Shown piece by piece: positions 43,541-53,245 of a DNA stretch of 64,000 nt (position 1 is the first letter of the stretch; each line of letters starts with the position of its first letter). The notes beneath the pieces were generated by a model that saw only the letters and a list, made by a program, of their open reading frames with translations, did no database searches and had not been told where the DNA came from. The position numbers were made by a program, and so were the translations under genes. The stretch is from an uncultured Pirellula sp. (GTDB taxonomy: Bacteria > Planctomycetota > Planctomycetia > Pirellulales > Pirellulaceae): positions 62,001-126,000 of the forward strand of contig CAITIE010000052.1 in NCBI GenBank assembly GCA_903892355.1, in the 5' to 3' direction.

Positions 43541-44656
43541 ATGTCCAATAGCAATGTTCATTCTTGGCTTTCAAAGAAAGCTATGGCGTTTGATTCCAGC
43601 GGCATTCGTAAAGTCTTTGCTCTGGCTGCGACGATGAAGAACCCAATCAATTTATCGATCGGCCAACCAGACTATGACGTGCCGGCTCCTATTCGCGACG
43701 CCGCGTGCAATGCGATTCAATCGGGCAAGAACGCTTACAGTCCAACGCAGGGAATTGCACCGTTGGTTCAGCGAATGCAGCAAGAAATTGATCGGCAGTA
43801 CCAACATGATGATCGTGAAGTTTTTATATGTTCCGGCACCAGCGGCGGCATCGTTTTAACGATGCTCTCGTTGGTAAACCCCGGTGATGAAGTGATCGTA
43901 TTCGATCCGTACTTCGTCATGTATGTCCCGCTGATTCAATTGGTTGGCGGAGTGCCAGTGATCATCGACACCTATCCCGATTTCCAAATCGATTTAGATC
44001 GCCTCCGCGACGCGATCACCCCAAGGACCAAACTGGTACTATTCAATAATCCAAGCAATCCTACCGGAGTCGCGGCGAGTGTGGACGAGATCCGAGGCAT
44101 CGCTGAATTGTGTCAAGAGAAAGGAGTCGCTCTGGTCTCCGACGAGATCTACAGCCAGTTCCATTTCGGTTCTCCGATGCGATCCCCCGCGGAGTTCAAT
44201 CCGCAAACAATCGTAATCGATGGTTTCTCAAAAAGTTACGCAATGACCGGCTGGCGGTTGGGCTATGTTCATGGACCCAAGGAGATCATCCAAACCATGA
44301 TCAAACTGCAGCAATACACCTTTGTGTGCGCCCCCACTCCGCTTCAGCATGCATCGTTGGCGGCCATGGACTACGACATGTCGGAGCACTACAAGAATTA
44401 TGAGCAAAAACGAAATCGCATTGTCGCTGGACTTAAGGGTTATTATGAGTTTCGCGAACCCGGAGGAGCCTTCTATATATTTCCAAAGGTCCCCTCGGGG
44501 AACGCAACCGACTTTGTCGCTCGTGCAATCGCCAACGAATTGTTAATCATTCCCGGCAATATTTTCTCCCGCAAGGACACCCATTTCCGGATTTCCTTTG
44601 CCGCCAGCGATGAAACGTTGGACCGGGGCATCGAAGTCCTACGGAAACTCGCGTAG
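43541..44656 (+). CDS. Class I/II aminotransferase (aspartate-aminotransferase-like)
   Basis: This 371-aa PLP enzyme has the fold-type I pattern: INLSIGQPDYDVPAPI, YSPTQGIAPLV, LFNNPSNPTGV with the conserved Asn, SDEIYSQF with the Asp for the pyridine nitrogen, Lys231 in DGFSKSYAMTGWRLGY, and the C-terminal Arg in THFRISFA. It most resembles the aspartate/aromatic aminotransferase branch of class I. Donor and acceptor specificity cannot be read. A compact hairpin lies 46 bases after the stop. Confidence 0.9.
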   Translation: MSNSNVHSWLSKKAMAFDSSGIRKVFALAATMKNPINLSIGQPDYDVPAPIRDAACNAIQSGKNAYSPTQGIAPLVQRMQQEIDRQYQHDDREVFICSGTSGGIVLTMLSLVNPGDEVIVFDPYFVMYVPLIQLVGGVPVIIDTYPDFQIDLDRLRDAITPRTKLVLFNNPSNPTGVAASVDEIRGIAELCQEKGVALVSDEIYSQFHFGSPMRSPAEFNPQTIVIDGFSKSYAMTGWRLGYVHGPKEIIQTMIKLQQYTFVCAPTPLQHASLAAMDYDMSEHYKNYEQKRNRIVAGLKGYYEFREPGGAFYIFPKVPSGNATDFVARAIANELLIIPGNIFSRKDTHFRISFAASDETLDRGIEVLRKLA

Positions 44657-44701
44657 TCCCCCCAAGCAGCCTGTTGAAAAACGGAAGCGGCACGGAGCGA
44701 A

Positions 44702-44730
44702 CCGTCCGGTAAGGCTCGTTTTACCGACGG
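44702..44730 (+). terminator. Hairpin after the aminotransferase gene
   Basis: CCGTC-C-GGTAA pairs with TTACC-GACGG around an eight-base loop; the ten pairs have one bulged C. No T-run follows, so intrinsic termination is uncertain. It lies 46 bases after the stop at 44656. Confidence 0.45.
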
Positions 44731-44865
44731 ATAGGATAACGTGATCCGCGGGAAAAGACGCTACCGATCACTTTTCAAGGGATTTTGAACTGTTAGACTC
44801 CTGCGATTGCGATAACAACCAGGGCCTCCGTGCGCTGGCGTTGAAGTCTCTACATAGGTGGCGTC

Positions 44866-46131
44866 ATGGAACGAATTATCCCGATCCTAGGGTTGCTGGT
44901 AATGCTCCTCATCGCGTGGGGAATGAGTTCGAACAGAAACCGTTTCCCGTGGCGCGTTGTAATCGGCGGTCTGTTGATGCAGGTCGTTTTCGCGTTGATC
45001 GTGCTCAGGGTTCCAGCGGGCCATACCATCTTTGCCGCCATCGGGAATGTATTTACGGGATTGCTCGATTGCGTGGATCAAGGGGCCGGATTCGTCTTTG
45101 GAAACGGCATGGTTCAAATGGAAAAGGATCTTTCGCCGGCATTCAAAGTCCATTTCGTTGCCTTCAAAGTTCTTCCTACGATCATCTTTTTTTCCTCGTT
45201 GATGTCCGTACTCTACTACGTTGGCGCGATGCAGTTGGTCGTGGGTGCGATATCGAGAGTTATGCAGAAAACGCTCGGAACATCAGGGGCCGAAACGCTG
45301 TCCGCTGCGGGTAATATCTTCGTCGGCCAAACCGAAGCCCCATTGCTGGTCCGTCCCTACCTGAACAGCATGACGCAATCAGAACTGATGGCGGTCATGG
45401 TTGGAGGATTCGCGACGATTGCAGGTGGGGTCATGGCCGCATACGTCGGTATGGGGATCGATCCTGTGCATTTGCTTTCAGCAAGCCTGATGTCCGCACC
45501 GGCAGCCTTGGTAATCGCCAAAATCATGCAACCCGAAGTTGAGAAACCACTCACCTTGGGCAAGGTCGAAATGACACCGCCGATGGAAGCCACCAACTTG
45601 ATCGATGCTGCTGCCCGCGGCGCGAGCGATGGTCTGAAACTAGCGCTGAATGTCGGTGCGATGCTCATCGCTTTCCTCGGGTTGATTTACATGCTTGACA
45701 ATCTACTGGGACTCCTCACCGAAAACCTATCCAATCTCATCGTTGGTAAATCTCATCGAATCACTTTCACGCAGATCATCGGCGTCGCTTCTTCGCCGTT
45801 TGCTTGGTTGATGGGGATCGAATGGAAAGACTGCTGGGTTGCTGGAGAGATCCTCGGTACACGCATCGTCAGCAATGAGTTCATCTCGTATACGCAAATG
45901 GATCCTACAAACAACCCCGCGATCGCGGAAGTCTCGGAACGCACCAAGACTATTTTGACCTATGCACTCTGCGGTTTCGCGAACATCGGGTCCATTGGAA
46001 TCCAAATCGGGGGGCTCGGACCATTGGCTCCCGACCGACGCGATGCGCTCGTAAAGCTCGGGGTAAGAGCCATGATCGGTGGGCTGCTGGCATGCTACAT
46101 GACTGCCTGTCTTGCCGGTATCTTCATTTGA
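44866..46131 (+). CDS. Concentrative nucleoside transporter (CNT/NupC family)
   Basis: This 421-aa membrane protein imports nucleosides with protons or sodium. It has about ten helices and the CNT patterns GAGFVFGNGM, LSAAGNIFVGQTEAPLLVRPYL (the QTE nucleoside-binding loop), MVGGFATIAGGVMAAYVGMGI and SNEFISYTQM. The next gene, cytidine deaminase, begins 33 bases later; together they would take up and deaminate cytidine or deoxycytidine. AGGTGG lies shortly before the ATG at 44866. Confidence 0.93.
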   Translation: MERIIPILGLLVMLLIAWGMSSNRNRFPWRVVIGGLLMQVVFALIVLRVPAGHTIFAAIGNVFTGLLDCVDQGAGFVFGNGMVQMEKDLSPAFKVHFVAFKVLPTIIFFSSLMSVLYYVGAMQLVVGAISRVMQKTLGTSGAETLSAAGNIFVGQTEAPLLVRPYLNSMTQSELMAVMVGGFATIAGGVMAAYVGMGIDPVHLLSASLMSAPAALVIAKIMQPEVEKPLTLGKVEMTPPMEATNLIDAAARGASDGLKLALNVGAMLIAFLGLIYMLDNLLGLLTENLSNLIVGKSHRITFTQIIGVASSPFAWLMGIEWKDCWVAGEILGTRIVSNEFISYTQMDPTNNPAIAEVSERTKTILTYALCGFANIGSIGIQIGGLGPLAPDRRDALVKLGVRAMIGGLLACYMTACLAGIFI

Positions 46132-46164
46132 GGATCCATTGCTGCATCATCGGGGAGAACCATT

Positions 46165-46632
46165 TTGGGGATCGAAGGTTTGGCAAATTCACCATCGGAT
46201 CGCAAAGAGCTATCCGTGAATATGGAATTGGCCCGGCAAGCTGCCAAGCGGGCTTACAATCCCTACAGCCGCTTTGCCGTCGGTTGCATTCTGGTGGATG
46301 AGCTTGGCAATAAGTACTCAGGGTGCAACATTGAATCCGCGTCATACTCGGTGACGTTGTGCGCGGAACGTGTCGCAGGATCCCAAGCCATCGCAAACGG
46401 TTCACGATCTTGGAAGACGATTTACATTGTCTCCCCAACGCGAGTCGGCCCGTGCGGTGTCTGTCGGCAGTTCCTCTACGAATTTGCGCCAGACCTTCAA
46501 GTATTCCTAGGAGATCTCGAATCGGATGCATTCCTGGGGCCAATTCCTCTCCGCGATCTCCTGCCGTTCGCGGATAGCCTGCAGTTGACAGCACTGGGCG
46601 AAAAGCGTCCCAATCCGCCGAAGGAAGAATAG
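46165..46632 (+). CDS. cdd: Cytidine deaminase
   Basis: This 155-aa zinc enzyme deaminates cytidine and deoxycytidine to uridine forms. Zinc ligands Cys66, Cys97 and Cys100 lie in LCAERVAGS and GPCGVCRQF; Glu68 is the proton shuttle. YNPYSRFAVG and GCNIESASY are the usual substrate-loop segments. The TTG at 46165 has GGGGAG about seven bases before it; an ATG at 46222 is a possible shorter start. It is downstream of the nucleoside transporter and five bases upstream of the Hsp70-like gene. Confidence 0.93.
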   Translation: MGIEGLANSPSDRKELSVNMELARQAAKRAYNPYSRFAVGCILVDELGNKYSGCNIESASYSVTLCAERVAGSQAIANGSRSWKTIYIVSPTRVGPCGVCRQFLYEFAPDLQVFLGDLESDAFLGPIPLRDLLPFADSLQLTALGEKRPNPPKEE

Positions 46633-46637
46633 GTTCT

Positions 46638-49600
46638 ATGTCAGATAGGATCACGGAAAACGGTTCGGCGCTCGAAGCTGCTTTTCAGAAACAGCTGAGC
46701 CATTTCGTCGTAGGGATCGACCTTGGCACAACCAATTGCGCAATGGCTTACGCGGATACTCGCAAAGCACCGCGTCGTATCGAGGTTTTCAAGATTGAGC
46801 AACTCGTGGATTTTGGCGCCTTGGCTCGGCTGGAAACGCTCCCCTCGTTTCACTACGAATTGACCGACCAGGAGCGCAATTCGGTCGACAGGCGATTGCG
46901 GTTCGGCGAGCCCGAAAATGAACGCGGTGTTGTGGGCACCTTGGCTCGCGAGAGGACCTTGCAGGTCCCCGGACGTGGGATTGGCTCCGCCAAAAGCTGG
47001 CTTTGCCACACCCTGGTCGATCGCTCGAGCGATTTGCTACCATGGCAAGGCGACGAAGACGTACAACGACTTTCTCCCGTTGAGGTAAGTCGCCGGTATC
47101 TCGAACATCTGAGGCGTGCATGGGATAGGGAGCATCCGCACGACCCGCTTAGCGAGCAAGAAGTCGTTGTAACCCTTCCCGCCTCCTTTGACGAAGTCGC
47201 CAGGCAATTGACTTTAGAGGCCGCCAAGCGAGCCGGCCTCAACCATGTAATCTTGATCGAAGAACCTCAGGCTGCTTTCTATGCTTGGCTCGATCGTCAC
47301 CCTTCGAATTGGATGCAGATCCTTCATTCAGGCCAAAGCATTCTCGTATGCGATATCGGGGGCGGAACCACCGACTTTACGCTAATCCGCGTGATCGACT
47401 CCGCCGTTGCTCAAGCTCCAACCACAGAGTCAGATCGACTGGTTTTGAAAAAAACAGGCCGAGAAGCCGATATTGGTTCCGCCGATGCTAGTTCCTTAGT
47501 GAGTAAAAAGCTCGAAAATGTTTTTGGTTTGCATCGCGTAGCGGTCGGTCCGCACCTCATGCTCGGTGGCGACAACCTCGATTTGGCTTTGGCTCGTCAT
47601 CTCGAGCAACAGCTAATTACCAACTCCTCGAGCAAAGAACCGCTGAGCGCTCGGCAGTGGGATGTCCTGAAAGCGCATGCGCGCAGCGCAAAAGAAACCC
47701 TACTAGGGACAACTCCTCCTGATCACTATTCCATATCCCTACCCGCCCTAGGATCCAAGATCATCGCTGGATCGCGGACTGTGAAAATTGAACGAGAGTG
47801 GGCGAAATCTCTTCTGGTCGATGGCTTTTTTGGGAAGGTTCCTCTCGATAGCCGACCCGATAGCGCGCAAGAAGGTTTCCAAGAATTTGGCTTGCCCTAT
47901 GAAAATGAACCAAACGTCCTAAAGCATCTCGCAAGCTTCTTGTGGGAGCACCGCTGGGCAGGACGAAACGAATCCGATCGCGAACGCATGTCCGACATTG
48001 AAGCTGCAAAGCCGGATTGGGTCCTGTTCAACGGAGGAGTTCTCGAGTCGAATTCGATCCGAGACGCCATCCTGACACAAATCAGAGAGTGGTTTTCCAG
48101 TGGCACCGATCCTCATTGGAAACCTGGGGTCCTCGAAGGCAACCGACTGGATCTAGCCGTAGCCCAAGGGGCAGCTTACTTCGGAATGGTCCGGCGAGGA
48201 GAAGGCATCCGCATCGATGCGAGGCTGGCGAGGTCCTACTACTTGCTGGTCAACAACGATCCGTTGCAAGCGGTCTGCGTGATGCCGGCGAGCGCTCTTC
48301 CTTTGGATCAATATACGCTCGATGATCGGCCCTTCGATCTGATCCTTGGCGAGCCGGTTCAATTCCCGCTCTACTATAGCAGTAGCCAATTAACCCACTC
48401 GTTCGGTGAATTGGTCGATGTTGACCCGAAATCGATGACCCAACTCCCGCCTATCCAAACAGTCCTCGAACTAGGTAGAGCCAACCGTCGCGCTGTCCTG
48501 CCCGTCTATTTGGAAAGCGAACTGAGTGAGATCGGAACGCTCCAAATGAGAGTGGTTTCTATCCCGAATAGCAACCCATCGCGAGCATCGAACGACGAAC
48601 ATCTCGCCGGACGATGGAATTTGGAGTTCGACGTGAGGGGTGGTACGCCTGGTGATACTCCAGACAATGGGAGCAGCACGGGTGCAGCCAGTCGAGGACC
48701 TCTGGTTTCAGAGGAACAAATCCAAAAAGCCATTTCGGCTTTGGAAACCATCTTTGGCTCCAACGCGACTGAGAAACCGAAAGACTGTTTCCATGTGCTG
48801 ACAGACGCGATGGGAATGAGTCGTCGCGACTGGCCACCATCATTATTGCGAGAGATTTGGCGTTATCTGGCCGATCATTCGGATTCGAGAAAATTGTCAC
48901 CCGAACACGAAGCGCGTTGGCTGAATCTCGCGGGCTGGTCACTTCGCCCTGGATTTGGATTCCCCGCCGACGACTGGCGTGTCCAGACAACTTGGCGGCT
49001 CGTCCATAATAAATTGATGCATCGAAGTCCCGCAAGTGTGTCCGAGGCGGTGATTCTGTGGCGTCGAATCTCAGGTGGATTCACGACCGGCCAGCAGAAC
49101 GCACTCTTTCAAGACACATGGACTCGGGTCAAACCGATGCTAGGGGGGACCAACATCGGCCGTGAGCAACTCAACACCAATATCGCGATCGAACTGCTGC
49201 GATTGCTCGGGTCCCTAGAGCGTCTGCGTTCAAAAGACAAAGCAGCCGCTGTAGAACTCGCGCTGAGCGGGCTCAATAAGAAGAAACTTCTGCCACTCCA
49301 CTCCGCATTGCTGTGGATGATCGGTCGGATGGGAAATCGCGTCCCAATCTACGCTACCCTTCAGCAAACAGTCCCCGTTGACAAGGTCTCAGATTGGCTC
49401 GTTCGACTTTTAGACATGGAGCCACAAGCAGATCTCGTCCCATCGTACTCCTTAGCCCTGATGCTCTTATCGCGGCGAACAGGCGACCGATATCGCGACA
49501 TATCCGGCGACCTTCGCGAAAAGGTGCTGCGGCGGATGGATTCGTTGAAATCCCCTTCACTGCATCGCAGTCTCGTCGCAGACGGTGGTAGCCTCGACGA

Positions 49601-49667
49601 GGACAACACGTCTAGCATCGTAGGTGACACACTCCCATTAGGTTTCTCCCTCCGAGGGAAGAACTAA
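46638..49667 (+). CDS. Large Hsp70-like protein with an extra C-terminal region
   Basis: This 1009-aa protein has an N-terminal Hsp70/actin-fold ATPase domain: phosphate-1 motif VGIDLGTTNCAMAY (residues about 26-39), ILIEEPQAAFYAWL, phosphate-2 motif ILVCDIGGGTTDFT and the later VLFNGGVL segment. The second half (about residues 640-1000) is helical and unlike the DnaK substrate-binding domain; it resembles the DUF3731 extension of atypical Hsp70s. Such proteins often pair with a DUF2760 gene and a second Hsp70, neither of which is here. It starts five bases after cdd, so translation may be coupled. Its stop codon is repeated in a tandem array. Confidence 0.87.
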   Translation: MSDRITENGSALEAAFQKQLSHFVVGIDLGTTNCAMAYADTRKAPRRIEVFKIEQLVDFGALARLETLPSFHYELTDQERNSVDRRLRFGEPENERGVVGTLARERTLQVPGRGIGSAKSWLCHTLVDRSSDLLPWQGDEDVQRLSPVEVSRRYLEHLRRAWDREHPHDPLSEQEVVVTLPASFDEVARQLTLEAAKRAGLNHVILIEEPQAAFYAWLDRHPSNWMQILHSGQSILVCDIGGGTTDFTLIRVIDSAVAQAPTTESDRLVLKKTGREADIGSADASSLVSKKLENVFGLHRVAVGPHLMLGGDNLDLALARHLEQQLITNSSSKEPLSARQWDVLKAHARSAKETLLGTTPPDHYSISLPALGSKIIAGSRTVKIEREWAKSLLVDGFFGKVPLDSRPDSAQEGFQEFGLPYENEPNVLKHLASFLWEHRWAGRNESDRERMSDIEAAKPDWVLFNGGVLESNSIRDAILTQIREWFSSGTDPHWKPGVLEGNRLDLAVAQGAAYFGMVRRGEGIRIDARLARSYYLLVNNDPLQAVCVMPASALPLDQYTLDDRPFDLILGEPVQFPLYYSSSQLTHSFGELVDVDPKSMTQLPPIQTVLELGRANRRAVLPVYLESELSEIGTLQMRVVSIPNSNPSRASNDEHLAGRWNLEFDVRGGTPGDTPDNGSSTGAASRGPLVSEEQIQKAISALETIFGSNATEKPKDCFHVLTDAMGMSRRDWPPSLLREIWRYLADHSDSRKLSPEHEARWLNLAGWSLRPGFGFPADDWRVQTTWRLVHNKLMHRSPASVSEAVILWRRISGGFTTGQQNALFQDTWTRVKPMLGGTNIGREQLNTNIAIELLRLLGSLERLRSKDKAAAVELALSGLNKKKLLPLHSALLWMIGRMGNRVPIYATLQQTVPVDKVSDWLVRLLDMEPQADLVPSYSLALMLLSRRTGDRYRDISGDLREKVLRRMDSLKSPSLHRSLVADGGSLDEDNTSSIVGDTLPLGFSLRGKN

Positions 49668-49697
49668 CGAGGGAAGAACTAACGAGGGAATAGCTAA
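49653..49697. repeat. Three tandem 15-bp units carrying the Hsp70 stop codon
   Basis: CGAGGGAAGAACTAA lies at 49653 and 49668, and CGAGGGAATAGCTAA at 49683. The first unit ends in the Hsp70-like stop codon. As the unit is 15 bp, three in-frame TAA codons follow every five codons. The third unit also contains the stop codon of the convergent symporter gene at 49694. Confidence 0.95.
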
Positions 49698-50953
49698 CCA
49701 CTTTCCGTGGGAGGCTGGGCTGGGCCTAATTCATTCTCCCATTTACAGACAACCGCGGTCGCTAAGGTATTGCCCAGGACATTCGTCGCAGTGCGGAACA
49801 TATCGCAGAAGTGGTCGACCGGAAGAATCAGTGCGATGCCCTCTGGGGGAATCTCGAACATCGCGCATGTCGCGGTGACCACAACGAGGGACGCGCGAGG
49901 CACACCGGCGATACCTTTACTGGTCAGCATGAGAACCAACAACATGGTCAACTGAGTTCCTAAATCCAACTGGATTCCGTTCGCTTGGGCGATAGCGATG
50001 CTTGCGAACGTCATGTACATCATGCTGCCGTCGAGGTTGAACGAGTAACCAAGGGGCAAGATGAATGAAACGATTTTGTCCTTGCAGCCGAATCTCTCTA
50101 ATTCCTCGGTCAGTTTAGGAAACACAGCTTCGCTGCTGGTGGTGCTGAAGGCAATAATCAGCGGGGAGGCGATGTGCCGCAATAGCTCCGGTAGTCGTTT
50201 CCCTAGGATGAGATTCCCCACGAAGAGCAAGACCATCCAGAGCATCGCAATGCCGATAAGAAAAAACAATAAGTACTTGCCGTAGAACCAAAAGACGTCT
50301 AACCCTTTAACGGCAATAACAGCCGCAATGGCACCGAAAACTCCAATGGGTGCCACGTTCATCACATATCCGACCATCTTCAAGATCACATGAGCCACGG
50401 CATCGAGCCCTTCGACGATCACCTTGGCTTTATCACCCATGGCTGCGGTTGCCACGCCAAAAAAGATGCTAAAAACGACCAACTGCAAGATTTCGTTAGT
50501 CGCCATGGCCTCCACCACGCTGCGAGGAACAATGTGTTCAACGAACTGTTGCAGATTGAATTGTTTGGTATTGCTGGCCAATTTCTCGGCCTCGGCCGCG
50601 TCTCCTTGGATGTCCGTAAAACCAACACCCGGTTGAAAGAAGTTCACCAACACCATACCCAGAAGCAAGCTGACGAGTGACGCTGCAATGAACCATAGCA
50701 TCGCCTTGCCACCGACCCTGCCGACTGAGTTTAAATCTCCCAGCTTCGCGATTCCCACCACCAAGGTCGAGAAAACAAGCGGTGCGATGATCATCTGAAC
50801 GAGGCGGATAAAGATGGTCGTCAGCAATTTGATGTTCTTGGAGAACGCTTCCCTGAAATCCTGTTCAGCGCTAACATGGACGATGTAGCCCAAGACAGCC
50901 CCCGCTACCATGGCAATTAAGATATAGAGCGTGAGCCGATTCGACGTTTTCAT
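49694..50953 (-). CDS. Dicarboxylate/amino-acid:cation symporter (DAACS family)
   Basis: This 419-aa membrane protein has the DctA/GltP layout of eight helices and two hairpins. FSTTSSEAVFPKL is the first hairpin with the SSE serine motif, FILPLGYSFNLDGSMMYM the NxDG-containing helix 7, and SKGIAGVPRASLVVV plus PVDHFCDMFRTATNVLGN the second hairpin and helix 8 with the substrate-binding Asp, Arg and Asn. It would import C4-dicarboxylates, glutamate or aspartate with sodium or protons; the motif set does not decide which. It is convergent with the Hsp70-like gene. Confidence 0.93.
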   Translation of the reverse strand: MKTSNRLTLYILIAMVAGAVLGYIVHVSAEQDFREAFSKNIKLLTTIFIRLVQMIIAPLVFSTLVVGIAKLGDLNSVGRVGGKAMLWFIAASLVSLLLGMVLVNFFQPGVGFTDIQGDAAEAEKLASNTKQFNLQQFVEHIVPRSVVEAMATNEILQLVVFSIFFGVATAAMGDKAKVIVEGLDAVAHVILKMVGYVMNVAPIGVFGAIAAVIAVKGLDVFWFYGKYLLFFLIGIAMLWMVLLFVGNLILGKRLPELLRHIASPLIIAFSTTSSEAVFPKLTEELERFGCKDKIVSFILPLGYSFNLDGSMMYMTFASIAIAQANGIQLDLGTQLTMLLVLMLTSKGIAGVPRASLVVVTATCAMFEIPPEGIALILPVDHFCDMFRTATNVLGNTLATAVVCKWENELGPAQPPTESG

Positions 50954-51025
50954 AAGGGCATCCAGTGAGCCTGCGAGTTTGAGCCTAATAGAGCCAGGTA
51001 CCTTGAGGAATCAGGAAACGGTAGC

Positions 51026-53245
51026 TTACTTCGCGCCCGGTGGACAATACTTGGTAAGCCAACCGAAGACTTCTCGATGCCAGTGGATGCTGTTTGCTGC
51101 TTTCGATACCCAGTGCCCTTCGTCGGGAAAATTGACAAAGCGGCTCGGAACACCTTGCCGTTGCAACGCCTGAAACAACTCGTGACCTTGACCGATCGGG
51201 CATCGAAAATCGAGATCGTTGTGGATGACGAGCATCGGCGTTTTGTACTTGCCCAAATTCCCTGCCAACGTATGTGGGCTAAACTCCCGATATTTTCCCG
51301 GGATCTCCCACGGCAGTCCGCCATGCTCGTACTCATCGAACCACAGCTCGTCGGTCGTGCCCCACATGCTCTCAAAATTGTAGACGCTACAGTGGGTGAT
51401 CAAGCAACGAAATTCTTTCGCGATCTCGTTCACTGCGAACCAGTCTTGCATGTATCCGCCAAAACTCGCGCCAGCAGAAGCGATCCGCGAATCATCGACA
51501 TAAGGCAGCTTCTTTACGTAGGACAATCCAGCTACTAAGTCACGGTAACACTTGCCTCCCCAATCACCACTGATTTCGTCGCAGAAGTTTTGGCCGAAAC
51601 CAGTCGATCCTCGGGGATTGGGCAAAACGACAACGTATCCCTGCGCGGCCCAAAGCTGCGGATTCCATCGGAAGCTCCAGCCATCCTCCCAAGCTCCCTG
51701 AGGACCACCATGGATCAAATAAACCACGGGCCATTTCTTAGAACCATCAAAGGCAGGGGGTTTTAAGATCCACATTTGCATCGTGGCACTACCTTCAACA
51801 TCCACCCGAACACTCTCGGGGCGAACCAACTCTAGTTCGTTAGCGAGCGAGTCGTTCTCCGTAGTTATTTTTTTCATAACGCCCAACGACCTAGCTGATC
51901 CCATGTAGAGTTCAGCAGGTCGATTCATCACCGCACGCGAGACGACCACCTTGCCACCGGCGGTTTGCAAGGCGGTGATTTGGCCGGCTCTCTGATCGCC
52001 AAAATCGAGTTCCACACGCGAAGGCTTTGCATCCGTGCCAACTCGGTACATGGCCACTGCCCCATTTTCCTCGGCCGTGAAAGCGATCGTCTGATCGTCG
52101 AGCCAAACAAAATCGCTTACAGAGCGATCGAGCGACTGAGTCCAAGACGCTGGCTTACCGGTCCATGAACCATCCGCATTGCAATCGACAACCATAAGAT
52201 TCCATTTGTCGGCTTCATACCCGGGTTTTGATTGAGAGCGATAGGCGAGTCGCTTGCCGTTCGGGCTGAATTTAGGAGTGCAGTCAGCCGCTGGATTGGC
52301 TCCTGTCAGGGTTTCCCATTCGACGGTAGGTTTGCTTAAGTCGATTCGGCAAAGGTCATATCCTGTTGTCCACGACTCCCCTTTCGCTGGAACTGCTGTA
52401 ACGATGAGATGCTTGCCGTCGGGCGTAAAGCAAAAATCGTCGCCCGCACTAAAAGTCGTACTCGTGGGATACGCGTCGCGATCTCCCGGCGTCACATCGA
52501 CACATTCAGAGCCATCTGCGTTGATGACAAAAATGTGCTGCCGCTTATCCTCGGTGTACGAATCCCAATGACGATAAAAGAGTTTTGTAAAGGTTTTGGC
52601 TTTGACCGGACTGGCCGCTGCCTCATCATCTGCGGCACGATTTTTTGCATCCGATTCAGAAAACGGCAATTGGCTCCAGTCTGGCCGCACCGTAGACACA
52701 AACGCGATCTTACTTCCATCCTGCGACCAAATACCCGTGCTGGCTCCTGTCGATATCTTTGTCAGTTTTTTCGCTTCGCCAATTTGACTCGAATCGAGAA
52801 CGTAAAGCTGCGGAGAACCATCGCGGCTGGATTCGAATAGAATCTTTTTGCCATCGGGCGAAAATCGAGGATGGGTATCCGACTTTCCAGATTGAGTTAC
52901 CTGACGAGGCAGTGAAGCATTCCCGGCTCCAGTCTCCGTCGACGAGGCTCCCGGCAATGGCCCAGGTGTAGCGATGCTCCACAATTGCGTCGCCTTCGCA
53001 TTCTTACCCGGGTCGCTAAACCGAGTCGCCTGATAGATGACTTGCGAACCATCGGGACTGAGCTGGGGCTCTGCAATCCGAACAAAACCGAAAAGATCCT
53101 CGAGCTTCATCGCCCGGGCTTCTCGTGAGCCTTCGCTTGGAGCCCGAGTCGAAAGGGAAGTCTGACCAACGCTGTCTTCCACTCGCATCGCAATCACCAG
53201 GAAAAAAGAGGCAAGCGTTATCGAAAACCTGTGAGCAATCGTCAT
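51026..53245 (-). CDS. S9-family prolyl-oligopeptidase-like exported peptidase
   Basis: This 739-aa protein has a signal sequence (ITLASFFLVIAMRVEDSVG), a beta-propeller of WD40-like/TolB-type repeats (LSPDGSQVIYQATRFS, FSPDGKKILFESSRDG, FSPNGKRLAYRS), and a C-terminal alpha/beta-hydrolase domain. The nucleophile lies in GASFGGYM, the acid in HNDLDFRCP and the His in DEGHW, as in dipeptidyl aminopeptidases/acylaminoacyl peptidases. It probably trims peptides outside the cytoplasm. The ATG at 53245 with AAGG just upstream gives the right leader; a longer start does not. Confidence 0.92.
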   Translation of the reverse strand: MTIAHRFSITLASFFLVIAMRVEDSVGQTSLSTRAPSEGSREARAMKLEDLFGFVRIAEPQLSPDGSQVIYQATRFSDPGKNAKATQLWSIATPGPLPGASSTETGAGNASLPRQVTQSGKSDTHPRFSPDGKKILFESSRDGSPQLYVLDSSQIGEAKKLTKISTGASTGIWSQDGSKIAFVSTVRPDWSQLPFSESDAKNRAADDEAAASPVKAKTFTKLFYRHWDSYTEDKRQHIFVINADGSECVDVTPGDRDAYPTSTTFSAGDDFCFTPDGKHLIVTAVPAKGESWTTGYDLCRIDLSKPTVEWETLTGANPAADCTPKFSPNGKRLAYRSQSKPGYEADKWNLMVVDCNADGSWTGKPASWTQSLDRSVSDFVWLDDQTIAFTAEENGAVAMYRVGTDAKPSRVELDFGDQRAGQITALQTAGGKVVVSRAVMNRPAELYMGSARSLGVMKKITTENDSLANELELVRPESVRVDVEGSATMQMWILKPPAFDGSKKWPVVYLIHGGPQGAWEDGWSFRWNPQLWAAQGYVVVLPNPRGSTGFGQNFCDEISGDWGGKCYRDLVAGLSYVKKLPYVDDSRIASAGASFGGYMQDWFAVNEIAKEFRCLITHCSVYNFESMWGTTDELWFDEYEHGGLPWEIPGKYREFSPHTLAGNLGKYKTPMLVIHNDLDFRCPIGQGHELFQALQRQGVPSRFVNFPDEGHWVSKAANSIHWHREVFGWLTKYCPPGAK

